NCBI RefSeq assembly: GCF_000196495.1 | Contig: NC_011311.1 | Location: forward strand, 1 to 64,000 | Length of the DNA stretch: 64,000 nt | Reading direction: 5' to 3' | DNA from: Aliivibrio salmonicida LFI1238 | GTDB taxonomy: Bacteria > Pseudomonadota > Gammaproteobacteria > Enterobacterales > Vibrionaceae | In this document: positions 54,366-62,128 of the stretch, piece after piece | How the letters are laid out: every line of letters starts with the position of its first letter | How positions within the stretch are numbered: position 1 is the first letter of the stretch | Notes under the pieces: generated by a model | Told to the model about the DNA's origin: nothing | The model's input: only the letters and a program-made list of their open reading frames with translations | Database searches by the model: none | Translations under genes and position numbers: made by a program

Positions 54366-54700
54366 TTAATTAAACAGTTTTCATTTATAATCCGATTCCA
54401 TGAAATATACGAATCAATTTTAAAACGTGCGGGATACCAAATCACAGTATCAGAATCGAAAACTCTTAAGGGAACGAGTAAAGTTTCTCTCTCTGTCGGG
54501 CTAGCAGATAATAAAATTGGTTCTGATATATCAATGGAATTAGCGAAGCAGATTAACAAGAGAAGCTTAGAGTTAGAAAATACATTGTTTTAGAGGACTT
54601 TCATTACCTTGAAATTGATACGCAAGTTGACTTTTCAATTGCGCTAAAGGCCTATCATGAAGAAAGTTCACTTTGTTTTAATATGCATATAGGTGAAAGA
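54357..54700 (+). pseudogene. Fragment of a defence-type ATPase, frameshifted
   Basis: The frame to TAG 54591-54593 reads FHEIYESILKRAGYQITVSES ... LADNKIGSDISMELAKQIN without any start codon. A second frame continues YIVLEDFHYLEIDTQVDF and SIALKAYHEES. The IVLEDFHYL segment is a Walker B of P-loop ATPases found in phage-defence loci. The 5' end stops at the repeat boundary. It is thus a truncated, frameshifted remnant whose tail abuts the CD-NTase gene. Confidence 0.55.
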
Positions 54701-55974
54701 TGTCAGTTTCAGAAGATTTCAAACAGTTTTTAGTTAATATTCGTATAGACAACTCGGGCAATATTAGTAATCGCTATGGTCAAATAACTAAAGCGCTAAA
54801 CAAGCAGTTCCGAAATACAGAATCTACTATAGCAAATACACTTCAAGTTGGCTCATATGGGCGATATACGGGTATCAAAGGGATATCTGACCTTGATATG
54901 CTTTACATCATGCCAGACGGAAAGTGGGATACTTACAAAGATAAGCAAAGCCAGTTACTTAAAGATACTAAGGATGCTATTTTATCTCGTTATCCTACAA
55001 CAGATGTGAAGGTAGATAGTCTAGTCGTTGTGGTTAGTTATCAGAATTTCAAGGTCGAGGTGCAGCCTGTATTCGAACAAGACGACGGTAGCTTCAAGTA
55101 CCCTTACACGCATAAGGACGGCTCATGGCGTATCACCAAACCTAAGGATGAAATTAAAGCTCTGAAGGAGGTTAACGAGGCGAAAAATTATAACCTGAGA
55201 CCGTTATGTAAAATGGCTCGAGCATGGAAAAATAAGCATGGCGTAGCAATGGGAGGGCTTCTGATTGATACCCTCGCTCATAACTTTTTAAATAACAGCG
55301 ACGCATACGATAATAAAGGGCCTCACTATTACGACGAGATGTGCCGTGATTTCTTTGAATACCTAAGCAACTTACCGAAACAAGAACGCTGGAATGCACT
55401 TGGCAGTAATCAGCATGTTAAAGTAAAGAAAAATTTTCAGCAAGCTGCCAAAAAAGCATTTGACCTTTGTGTTGAAGCTATCAATGACAGCAATAACGAA
55501 AAATGGCGAAAAATCTTTGGTCGCGGTTACCCTCAAAGTGTTGAGAACCTTGCGGCTATTGTCGAAAATCGTCAGACTTGGCTTGATACGGAAGAGTTTA
55601 TTACTGACAAGTACCCTGTTGATATCCGATATCATATGGCAATCGACTGCGACGTTTCCCAGAATGGGTACCGTGAATATTCACTGTCTTATATGCTACG
55701 CAATTTTGTTCCTTTGAGAGCTAATAAGTCGCTGTTTTTCAGCGTTTCTGAAATTGAAGTACCTAAGCCATATTTACTCAAATGGAAAGTGGTCAATCGC
55801 GGGCCAGAAGCAGAGCGTATGGACTGTATCAGAGGTCAAATCTTAGATGATTCGGGCTATGGGAATCGCAGTGAATCAACCAACTTTAATGGAGAGCATT
55901 CTGTTGAATGTTATGTCATCAAAGATGGCGTCGTTGTGGCGCGCTCTGAAATTACTGTGCCTATCGCAAGGTGA
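54700..55974 (+). CDS. CD-NTase (SMODS) with AGS-C sensor domain, CBASS type
   Basis: 424 aa. Nucleotidyltransferase active site: GSYGRYT (51-57) then D64-L-D66 in SDLDML, third acidic residue probably Glu120 in KVEVQPVF. The C-terminal ~110 residues (PYLLKWKVVNRGPEA ... RGQILDD ... VECYVIKDGVVVARSEITVPI) match the AGS-C domain. It should make a cyclic oligonucleotide or related signal on phage infection. Its partner is the SLATT membrane protein 79 bp downstream. Which nucleotide it makes is not evident. Confidence 0.88.
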   Translation: MSVSEDFKQFLVNIRIDNSGNISNRYGQITKALNKQFRNTESTIANTLQVGSYGRYTGIKGISDLDMLYIMPDGKWDTYKDKQSQLLKDTKDAILSRYPTTDVKVDSLVVVVSYQNFKVEVQPVFEQDDGSFKYPYTHKDGSWRITKPKDEIKALKEVNEAKNYNLRPLCKMARAWKNKHGVAMGGLLIDTLAHNFLNNSDAYDNKGPHYYDEMCRDFFEYLSNLPKQERWNALGSNQHVKVKKNFQQAAKKAFDLCVEAINDSNNEKWRKIFGRGYPQSVENLAAIVENRQTWLDTEEFITDKYPVDIRYHMAIDCDVSQNGYREYSLSYMLRNFVPLRANKSLFFSVSEIEVPKPYLLKWKVVNRGPEAERMDCIRGQILDDSGYGNRSESTNFNGEHSVECYVIKDGVVVARSEITVPIAR

Positions 55975-56053
55975 TACTTTTAAAATATCACTTGCGATAG
56001 GTCACTATTATTAATAGTGGAAACACACTACAAACTAGAATGGCGATATATAT

Positions 56054-56626
56054 ATGGTATCAAACTCCCATGCTAGCACAACGTTGCTGGATCAAATACG
56101 AGAGTGTTACGGTAGGGTTGTCTGGACACACAAGATACATGAAAAGTGTGCGGATATTATCAATAAAAGAAACAACCGCCTAAAATTCTGGCAGATAGTT
56201 CTGTCAGCGATAACAACAACAGGTATTTTTGCTGCTGTCTTTGGTGATATATCTGAGATTGGTTATGTTTCTGCTATTATTTCTCTTGTATTAACGATCC
56301 TTAATACGTATGTCAAAAAATACGATCTTGGTGGCCTAGCACAGAAGCATTCAGATGCGGCAAGCAGTTTATGGAATATTCGAGAATCTTATTTATCTCT
56401 CATTACAGATATAAACTCAGGTGCAATTGGTGATGATGATGTCAGAAAAAAACGAGACGTTTTACAAGCTACCTTGAATAAGCTTTATAAAGGGGCTCCA
56501 AATACCGATGTAGGCAATGCTTACCGGAAGGCATCAGAAGCATTGAAATATAATGAGGAATTTACCTTTAGTGATGAGGAAATAGATATGTTTTTACCTA
56601 CGTCTCAACGGAAAATCAAAAAATAG
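56054..56626 (+). CDS. SLATT-domain membrane effector
   Basis: 190 aa: N-terminal helix, two transmembrane helices (about 46-64 and 68-87; QIVLSAITTTGIFAAVFG, AIISLVLTILNTYV) and C-terminal helices with GLAQKHSDAASSLWNIRESYLSL typical of SLATT. Such proteins are predicted pore-forming effectors that open the membrane when bound by the signal. Next to the CD-NTase gene it completes a two-gene CBASS-like module without ancillary cap genes. Confidence 0.85.
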   Translation: MVSNSHASTTLLDQIRECYGRVVWTHKIHEKCADIINKRNNRLKFWQIVLSAITTTGIFAAVFGDISEIGYVSAIISLVLTILNTYVKKYDLGGLAQKHSDAASSLWNIRESYLSLITDINSGAIGDDDVRKKRDVLQATLNKLYKGAPNTDVGNAYRKASEALKYNEEFTFSDEEIDMFLPTSQRKIKK

Positions 56627-56871
56627 GTTTGAGAGTAGGAGGCGACTCCCCCTCCCCCAACGCTGCTGGTACGCATAAAATATTTAATACGTACTTAACA
56701 TAACAGCCGTAATAACACCGTTTTTTGAGAGGTTATTTTTTGAGAGGTTAAACATCATTCATTGGCTTGTTAAACATCCAGCGTCTATGGGGTTAATTCA
56801 AAAATGGTGAGTCAAATTTCCCCATACTTTTTGGTATGTATAACAAGCTTGCCAATAATTCTTTCTATATG

Positions 56872-56905
56872 CACATAACACTTTAACTAATCAAGGTGTT
56901 ATGTG
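56872..56905. repeat. Long hairpin between the SLATT gene and the IS6 element
   Basis: CACATAACAC (56872-56881) pairs with GTGTTATGTG (56896-56905), perfect 10 bp. Terminator role is doubtful as no T-run follows. The remaining 56627-57006 shows a direct repeat TTTTTTGAGAGGTTA (twice, about 56722-56750) and nothing else. Confidence 0.35.
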
Positions 56906-57006
56906 GCTAATATCAACTATTCACGTATGCATTTCATGCTATATTCGCTAAAAATCATAGACAGTTATTGCTCGCGACATACTTATAAACTAACGGTAGT
57001 CACAAG

Positions 57007-57867
57007 GGGGCTGTTGCAACTAATCTGAGTCAGTAAATAAGTCCTACAATAGACTTATTATTATTCGAAAATAACCTCAACATTGAATAATCGGTTTATG
57101 AAGGCGGATCTCTCCCGCACTACGGTTTTACGTTTATCATTACGTAACCAGAAATCAAATTGTCCCTTATTCAACATTCGTAAAGATTCAAATCCTTGAA
57201 TGGTTGACCAAGCTCGCTTCCTCAGTTTGAAACCACCGGCGGCCACGATCAATTTCTTAATGGGGGCATGATCGGACTCAATGCCATTATTGAGGCATTT
57301 AACTTGCCGCTGCTCGACATCCTCTCGTAGTCGTCCTTCCTTCTTCAGTCTAGCAATAGCATTGGCGTATGAGGAATGTTTGTCCGTGTTTAACGTTTTA
57401 GGTTGATTGTCTATGTCGTAATATCTTAAGCAACGCTTAAGGAATTGGTAGGCCGCTTCTTTATTGCGCTTGTGGGAAAAATAAAAATCGAGTGTCTCTC
57501 CTTGCTTATTAATAGCACGGTAAAGGTAGTGCCATTTCCCCTTCACTTTGACGTAGGTTTCATCAAGTTGCCAGGATGAGTCGGTTTTGATGAATTGATA
57601 ATTACGACGTAACTTTTTTCGTAATTTAGGGGAATATTCAATAAACCAACGGTAAATAGTGGAGCGATTAACCGATATGCCTCGCTCTGCGAGCATATCA
57701 CTGAGATTTGCGTAACTCATTGGTGTTGAACCATACCAACGTAAACACCAAAGTATAATTTCTGGTGCAAAGTGTTTCCATTTAAAGTCAGGATTGGTCA
57801 TTGGCTACGAAATAGTATGAAGGATTGTGGGATCTTGGCGTTAAACTGAATTTTTTGCAACAACCCC
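57007..57867. mobile_element. IS6-family insertion sequence
   Basis: Inverted ends GGGGCTGTTGCAA (57007-57019) and TTGCAACAACCCC (57855-57867), one mismatch, bound an 861-bp element with a single minus-strand transposase. The 8-bp flanks (GTCACAAG left, GAGAAGAG right) are not a target duplication, which suggests later recombination or an IS-mediated deletion. IS6 elements move by replicative cointegration and can reshape cassettes. Confidence 0.85.
57061..57801 (-). CDS. tnpA: IS6-family DDE transposase
   Basis: 246 aa. DDE catalytic residues in WQLDETYVKVKGKWHYLYRAI, LNTDKHSSYA and GIESDHAPIKKL, and an N-terminal helix-turn-helix (NLSDMLAERGISVNRSTIYRWF). Full length and apparently intact, so the element may be active. 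The start ATG 57801 lies 66 bp inside the right end. Confidence 0.92.
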   Translation of the reverse strand: MTNPDFKWKHFAPEIILWCLRWYGSTPMSYANLSDMLAERGISVNRSTIYRWFIEYSPKLRKKLRRNYQFIKTDSSWQLDETYVKVKGKWHYLYRAINKQGETLDFYFSHKRNKEAAYQFLKRCLRYYDIDNQPKTLNTDKHSSYANAIARLKKEGRLREDVEQRQVKCLNNGIESDHAPIKKLIVAAGGFKLRKRAWSTIQGFESLRMLNKGQFDFWLRNDKRKTVVRERSAFINRLFNVEVIFE

Positions 57868-58238
57868 GAGAAGAGAGAGGGTTAAACATACCGCCTATAA
57901 ATATGGCGGGTCCGATTCGAACAGGAGATTCATCTTTTAGTTCAACGACAGAGTTTGGTTTACAAAATATACCTAGTCATAACTTACGCTCTTACTTTAA
58001 TGGTGGGTGGAAGCCATCAAACATTCCTGAGAACCATTTTCTTTCACAGTTCCGTCATCAGTTTTCTAAACATTTTTATGAAAGTTGGTCTGGGGCAGGG
58101 TTTGATGAAGTGCAGGATCCGATAAGTAAAGAGTGGGCATATGTATATGGGGCAACAAGTGCTAGTTATTATTCCCCTTTTTATATATTCCGTTCAAGCT
58201 ATTATCGTGACTGGGAAAGTCATATTACAGCTAAGTAA
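57868..58238 (+). pseudogene. 3' part of a gene cut by the IS6 element
   Basis: The open frame continues into the IS end, so the first residues (MWDLGVKLNFLQQ) are IS-derived. The gene-derived part, about 120 residues (SFSSTTEFGLQNIPSHNLRS ... YYSPFYIFRSSYYRDWES), has no recognised family. Its 5' half is missing, likely lost when the IS6 element deleted adjacent DNA. Confidence 0.6.
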
Positions 58239-58291
58239 ATATGGGAACTATTTTATACATTAACGAGTACCAGAAGTAATGGGGTAACAAT

Positions 58292-58368
58292 AAAGGTTGC
58301 CTAAATGAAGTGACTCCCAATAGTTGGACAACCAATTCTAAGGGGTTACTTCATTTGCGACCTTTTTT
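58292..58368. terminator. Long hairpin between convergent genes
   Basis: AAAGGTTGC (58292-58300) pairs with GCGACCTTT (58357-58365), and AAATGAAGT-ACT.CCC with GGGGTTACTTCATTT inside. T-run follows on the + strand. Acts as a terminator between the truncated gene and the toxin gene. Confidence 0.55.
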
Positions 58369-58376
58369 ATAAAACG

Positions 58377-58655
58377 CTAAGCAACGGGGAATTTTTGTTT
58401 TTGATGAAGAACTCGCATAACTTGGATCGTCGAATCAGAAACATTATATGATATGAGCATAGATATTTCGGGAATTATCAAAATTCGCCCTCTAATCCCG
58501 TTCCTTTGAATTCCCATTAACGGCTGCTCTAAAAGATTATTCACTTTAAGTTCGATTATCTTATCGGTTTTTTCTGCTGCTTCTGGGTTGAAATCATGGA
58601 GAAACTCAAAGATTTTCTCGCGGTCATTAAGTGATTCTTCTTCCCAAAAAATCAT
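58377..58655 (-). CDS. ParE/RelE-family toxin
   Basis: 92 aa. IFWEEESLNDREKIFEFLHDFNPEAAEK opening, LEQPLMGIQRNGIRGR and ISYNVSDSTIQVMRVLHQ C-terminal strand are ParE-type features. ParE toxins block gyrase, RelE types cut mRNA; which applies is not clear. Overlaps the antitoxin stop by 4 bp (ATGA), the standard TA arrangement. Confidence 0.85.
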   Translation of the reverse strand: MIFWEEESLNDREKIFEFLHDFNPEAAEKTDKIIELKVNNLLEQPLMGIQRNGIRGRILIIPEISMLISYNVSDSTIQVMRVLHQKQKFPVA

Positions 58656-58936
58656 GATAATCCCCTATTACGGATCTTATTTTTACGGTGTTCCATCTGA
58701 GAATTGGCATGTTGTTGCTCAATGAAATTAGCCTCTCCAGAATCAATTTTTTTAAATGCAGTGTTAATTTGTTCACTTAACCAGGTATCATGCGTCATTG
58801 CTTTACGTTGTTGTTCTGCAAGTTGTTCTATAAGTTTACGGCAAGCACCACTAAGAGTTCTGCCTTGGCTTTCTGCCATCTGTTGAGCTAAATGTTTAGT
58901 TTCTTCTGCAACACGAAATTGTATTCTAGTTTCCAT
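58652..58936 (-). CDS. RelB/DinJ-like antitoxin
   Basis: 94 aa with an N-terminal ribbon-helix-helix (METRIQFRVAEETKHLAQQMAESQGR) and a C-terminal acidic/charged toxin-binding tail. Likely represses its own promoter. Upstream of, and overlapping with, the toxin gene. Confidence 0.82.
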   Translation of the reverse strand: METRIQFRVAEETKHLAQQMAESQGRTLSGACRKLIEQLAEQQRKAMTHDTWLSEQINTAFKKIDSGEANFIEQQHANSQMEHRKNKIRNRGLS

Positions 58937-59002
58937 AAATTACCCCAGCCATACGTATGTACAAATGTTAGCACTTAAACGAGAGATTGACAACGAAGGT
59001 GA

Positions 59003-59124
59003 TACGATCACGTTTTAATTCAAATTTCACGAAAACCAGGCATAACTCTATTGTCATGTGACAGTTGGAAATACCCTAATGTCACTTATCTGTTGATTGT
59101 TCCATTAATAAGTATTGCGTTCTA
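59003..59124. repeat. Cassette repeat, copy D
   Basis: ATACGATCACGTTTTAA, TTCAAATTTCACGAAAACC, AGGCATAACTCTATTGTCAT, GTGACAGTTGGAAATACCC, TAATGTCAC and the right-end motif TTAATAAGTATTGCGTTCTA (59105-59124). The terminator part is missing, as expected after a minus-strand gene. 59125-59509 has no gene; AACCGCCG near 59164 and CGGCGGTT near 59387 form a distant inverted repeat. Confidence 0.75.
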
Positions 59125-59509
59125 TTTTTTGTAACTTTCATCTACACTAGGGGTCTACGCCGAAACCGCCGTTTTTTTCGTCCCACTAAAAATAGATGTC
59201 CGTAAGAGAAACGTTAAATGGACAGAGTGAATCACGTGCCAACAACGCTATAATCACTGATTATCATGTCTCATATGACTGGTACGATACAATTATCATT
59301 TAAGGCTCTGTATTCGTACACATTCATTTGAGGTAGAATCCCTTTAAATCAAGTGATGGTGATGATTGTATTCTAAAATCGGAAATTTCGGCGGTTCCTG
59401 CTTACAACCCCAAATCCGGCCAAGCTAATTGTCGTCTAATAGTAATTACCTTCTAAAGATAATTATTTTATGGTACGCTGCCCCTCTTTTTTTGTTTTAG
59501 AAGTAAATC

Positions 59510-61699
59510 ATGTTTCGGATTACCCAATTTGCTTTAATGTATTTATTGTCATTGCCTTTACTCGCTAGCTCTTTAACTCCATTGGCGGATGATTATATAG
59601 AGAAAAATGGGCTAAGAAAATCAGCTGCTCAATTGCTAGTAACAGGAATTGTCGCCGACTATAATAACTTCTCGTATAATAAAAAAACGCAAGAATTATT
59701 AAATCTGAATGTGGGCGGGATTATTATAAATGCCTACAATGTTCCTGTTCCTCACAATACAAATAACCGTAATCATGCAATACAAATAATAAAAGATTTT
59801 ACTAATTCAATTCGTAGTGTTCATGTAGATGGGAGTGATCTTTTAATTGCTGTAGATTTTGAAAGTTATAGGTATACATCTCTTCGGTATCCTTTAATTG
59901 CACCTCCAAGCGCACTTACGTTATCAGCTAACAATTCTACTAAGTCTGCATTTAATGCCGGAGATGATGCCGGTAGACAATTAGAAAATGTAGGTGTGAA
60001 CGTTATACTCGGCCCAGTATTGGATAAAGACTCAAAGTTACAGGGTACAAGAAATACAAACTTAATGAATAGAAGTTTTGGTAGTGATTCTAAGGTTATT
60101 TCCGTATTTGCTTCCGAGTTTATTAGGGGAGTAAGTAATAATAGAGTAGCGACATTTGCAAAACACTTTCCTGGGTATGGTTTTGTTGATTCAAATCCAC
60201 ATAATGACGATAAGGTCGATATTAACGCTCCAAGAAAAACAATAATTGAGGATTTAAAGCCATTTAGTAATACGAGTTCTCTACTTTCTGGAGTAATGAC
60301 TTCTCATTTATATATAAATAAGTCGAATAGGCCTTTGACTGTAAGTAAATCAAACTTAGATTTATTGATTAATAATGAACACCTTAATTCTTTAAGAGAA
60401 AAAATAATTATAACTGATGACATCTCAGGAATGGCTTCCATTCAGCAGTACAGAAATGATGATGGCATAAGTAACTCAAGACTTGTTTTAAATGCGTTTA
60501 AAGCTGGGCATGATCTGATCTTAATTAGTCATTTAGAGCATCATAGTAATAATAAATTTACAGTTAGTGATGTACGAGAATCCATTGATGAACTAGAAAA
60601 GTATGTACGAACAAAAAATGGACTGTCGCAGCTTAAAGTATCGTTAGAAAAAATACTGTTTTTAAAGAAAAAGGTTTCATTGAAAAAGCAGGCAGTTAAT
60701 TTAGTAAATGCTGATTATTTAAAAGTTATTGAAAGCAGAAATTTGGAGATCTACAAAAATGGAACTATTAATGTAAGTAGCTCAGATGTAGATACCAATA
60801 CAAATTTCATGGACTTTGTGAACTCGGAAAACAAGGTCTATATAGTAGGGAATTCTAGGTATTTTGATAGCATACAACATAATATCCCTGCGAGTAAAAG
60901 TGTTGTTTATACAGACATCAATGAACTAAAAAGAGGGAGCACTAAAGGGGCTGTTTTAATAAATAAAATTGGATTAAAACTTTCTAAGACTGTTGCAGAT
61001 GGAAACTACCTTGTTTTTCTTGTTTCTTCTCTAGATTCGTACAATATCCTTGAATCATTGAGGTTACATAATACTGACCCTAGTAGAGTTTTAGTTTCAG
61101 TTCATGGGTCCCCGCTACCAATAAAAACGGCTACTCTTCTTAACTATAAAATAGTGACGAACTTTGACTATTCTCCTAGTTCTGCTTACCCACTTGGCTT
61201 AATTCTTAATGGTCATTTAAATCCAGGTAATCTTCATAAATCACCATTGGAATTAGGGAATGGAGCGATATTTAAGTTATCAGATCGAATGGATATTGAA
61301 CATAGTGGTAGTGATAGTGACTTGACAAAGAAAATAAGTAAAGAGGGAGAAAACAATCTAAATGTTAAATTCTGGCTATTAATTTTGCCTGTCAGTCTTA
61401 TTTTTGGTTCAAAAATCATTTCAATGAGTATTTTTTCTTGTCATGCAAAGAAGTCTCCAGATCTTGATAGTAGACGTACGTTTTGGAGAGAGGCTTTGGT
61501 AAGTAAAGCTTATTTTAAAAGGAAAATTGCGATTTTGGCATTACTGTTTTTAGGGTTTATTGCAATACCTATTTTTATATCTTCACCCGGGGACTTTAGC
61601 TATATAGTAACATCTTCTGATTATGTATTTGAAACTAGTACGGTAAAAAATATTGTAGATATATTAATGTATGTTGATAAGTTTCTTGTAAAATTGTAA
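59510..61699 (+). CDS. GH3-like glycosidase with C-terminal membrane segments
   Basis: 729 aa. Signal peptide (FRITQFALMYLLSLPLLASS). Residues about 30-390 have the GH3/NagZ TIM-barrel pattern: VGVNVILGPVLD, ATFAKHFPGYG (Lys218-His219-Phe-Pro-Gly) with NPHNDD after it, and the possible nucleophile Asp303/304 in IITDDISGM. A C-terminal part of about 250 residues of unknown type follows, then two transmembrane helices near 617-640 and 678-700. It may act on peptidoglycan sugars in the periplasm; a defence role is suggested only by its cassette location. NagZ proper is about 340 aa, so this is a fusion form. Confidence 0.72.
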   Translation: MFRITQFALMYLLSLPLLASSLTPLADDYIEKNGLRKSAAQLLVTGIVADYNNFSYNKKTQELLNLNVGGIIINAYNVPVPHNTNNRNHAIQIIKDFTNSIRSVHVDGSDLLIAVDFESYRYTSLRYPLIAPPSALTLSANNSTKSAFNAGDDAGRQLENVGVNVILGPVLDKDSKLQGTRNTNLMNRSFGSDSKVISVFASEFIRGVSNNRVATFAKHFPGYGFVDSNPHNDDKVDINAPRKTIIEDLKPFSNTSSLLSGVMTSHLYINKSNRPLTVSKSNLDLLINNEHLNSLREKIIITDDISGMASIQQYRNDDGISNSRLVLNAFKAGHDLILISHLEHHSNNKFTVSDVRESIDELEKYVRTKNGLSQLKVSLEKILFLKKKVSLKKQAVNLVNADYLKVIESRNLEIYKNGTINVSSSDVDTNTNFMDFVNSENKVYIVGNSRYFDSIQHNIPASKSVVYTDINELKRGSTKGAVLINKIGLKLSKTVADGNYLVFLVSSLDSYNILESLRLHNTDPSRVLVSVHGSPLPIKTATLLNYKIVTNFDYSPSSAYPLGLILNGHLNPGNLHKSPLELGNGAIFKLSDRMDIEHSGSDSDLTKKISKEGENNLNVKFWLLILPVSLIFGSKIISMSIFSCHAKKSPDLDSRRTFWREALVSKAYFKRKIAILALLFLGFIAIPIFISSPGDFSYIVTSSDYVFETSTVKNIVDILMYVDKFLVKL

Positions 61700-61719
61700 T
61701 TAATAAGTATGGGGTTCTA
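61700..61719. repeat. Isolated right-end motif of the cassette repeat
   Basis: TTAATAAGTATGGGGTTCTA follows the GH3-like stop codon directly. It is the same motif that ends copies C, D and E. It marks a cassette junction without the rest of the repeat. Confidence 0.55.
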
Positions 61720-61848
61720 ATATAAATTTGACTGCAATTGAAAAGTTAATAGGCATTTTGTATTTTAAGTTTTATTGGTTTAATTAGAACACATATAAGT
61801 GACTATGGTTCTTTATTTACCATAAATCCTGTAGTAAGAATCACAGCA

Positions 61849-61994
61849 AAGGGCGCTAAGTTTCGCGTCCTTTTTTTAGCTCTCGATCACGCTTTACTTC
61901 AAATACTACGCATCACTCTATTGTCATATGGCTGTGGGTCGTACCCTAATATCATAGGCTTATTGATTATTGTGTTAATAAGTATGATATTCTA
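61849..61994. repeat. Cassette repeat, copy E
   Basis: GGGCGCTAAGTTTCGCGTCC and seven T form a strong terminator; then AGCTCTCGATCACGCTTTA, TTCAAATACTACG, CATCACTCTATTGTCATATG, GCTGTGGGTCGTACCC, TAATATCATAGG and TTAATAAGTATGATATTCTA (61975-61994). The last part contains TATGAT and may give a promoter for the ATPase gene downstream. Confidence 0.75.
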
Positions 61995-62128
61995 TTATTT
62001 TTCATTACTTTCATTTAGACTTAGATCTCATAAATTATACAAAGTATTTAGTTGGCAGCCAGTAGAAACTAGATCTTATGAAAATAAGTGATTACGGTGT
62101 CAATGTGATTAATTAACTCGGCGGTAAT

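Noticed and set aside
54308..54559. 83-aa minus-strand frame in the ATPase remnant
   Set aside because: The + strand frames give recognisable ATPase peptides, so the minus frame is a shadow.
59160..59400. MITE bounded by AACCGCCG/CGGCGGTT
   Set aside because: Only eight bases match, there is no target duplication and no second copy in the window.
51942..61994. Integron attC sites as an explanation of the cassette repeats
   Set aside because: Some copies contain GTTRRRY-like words, but the copies lack the complementary outer R''/R' boxes and overall palindromy of attC, gene orientation is mixed, and no intI gene is in the window.
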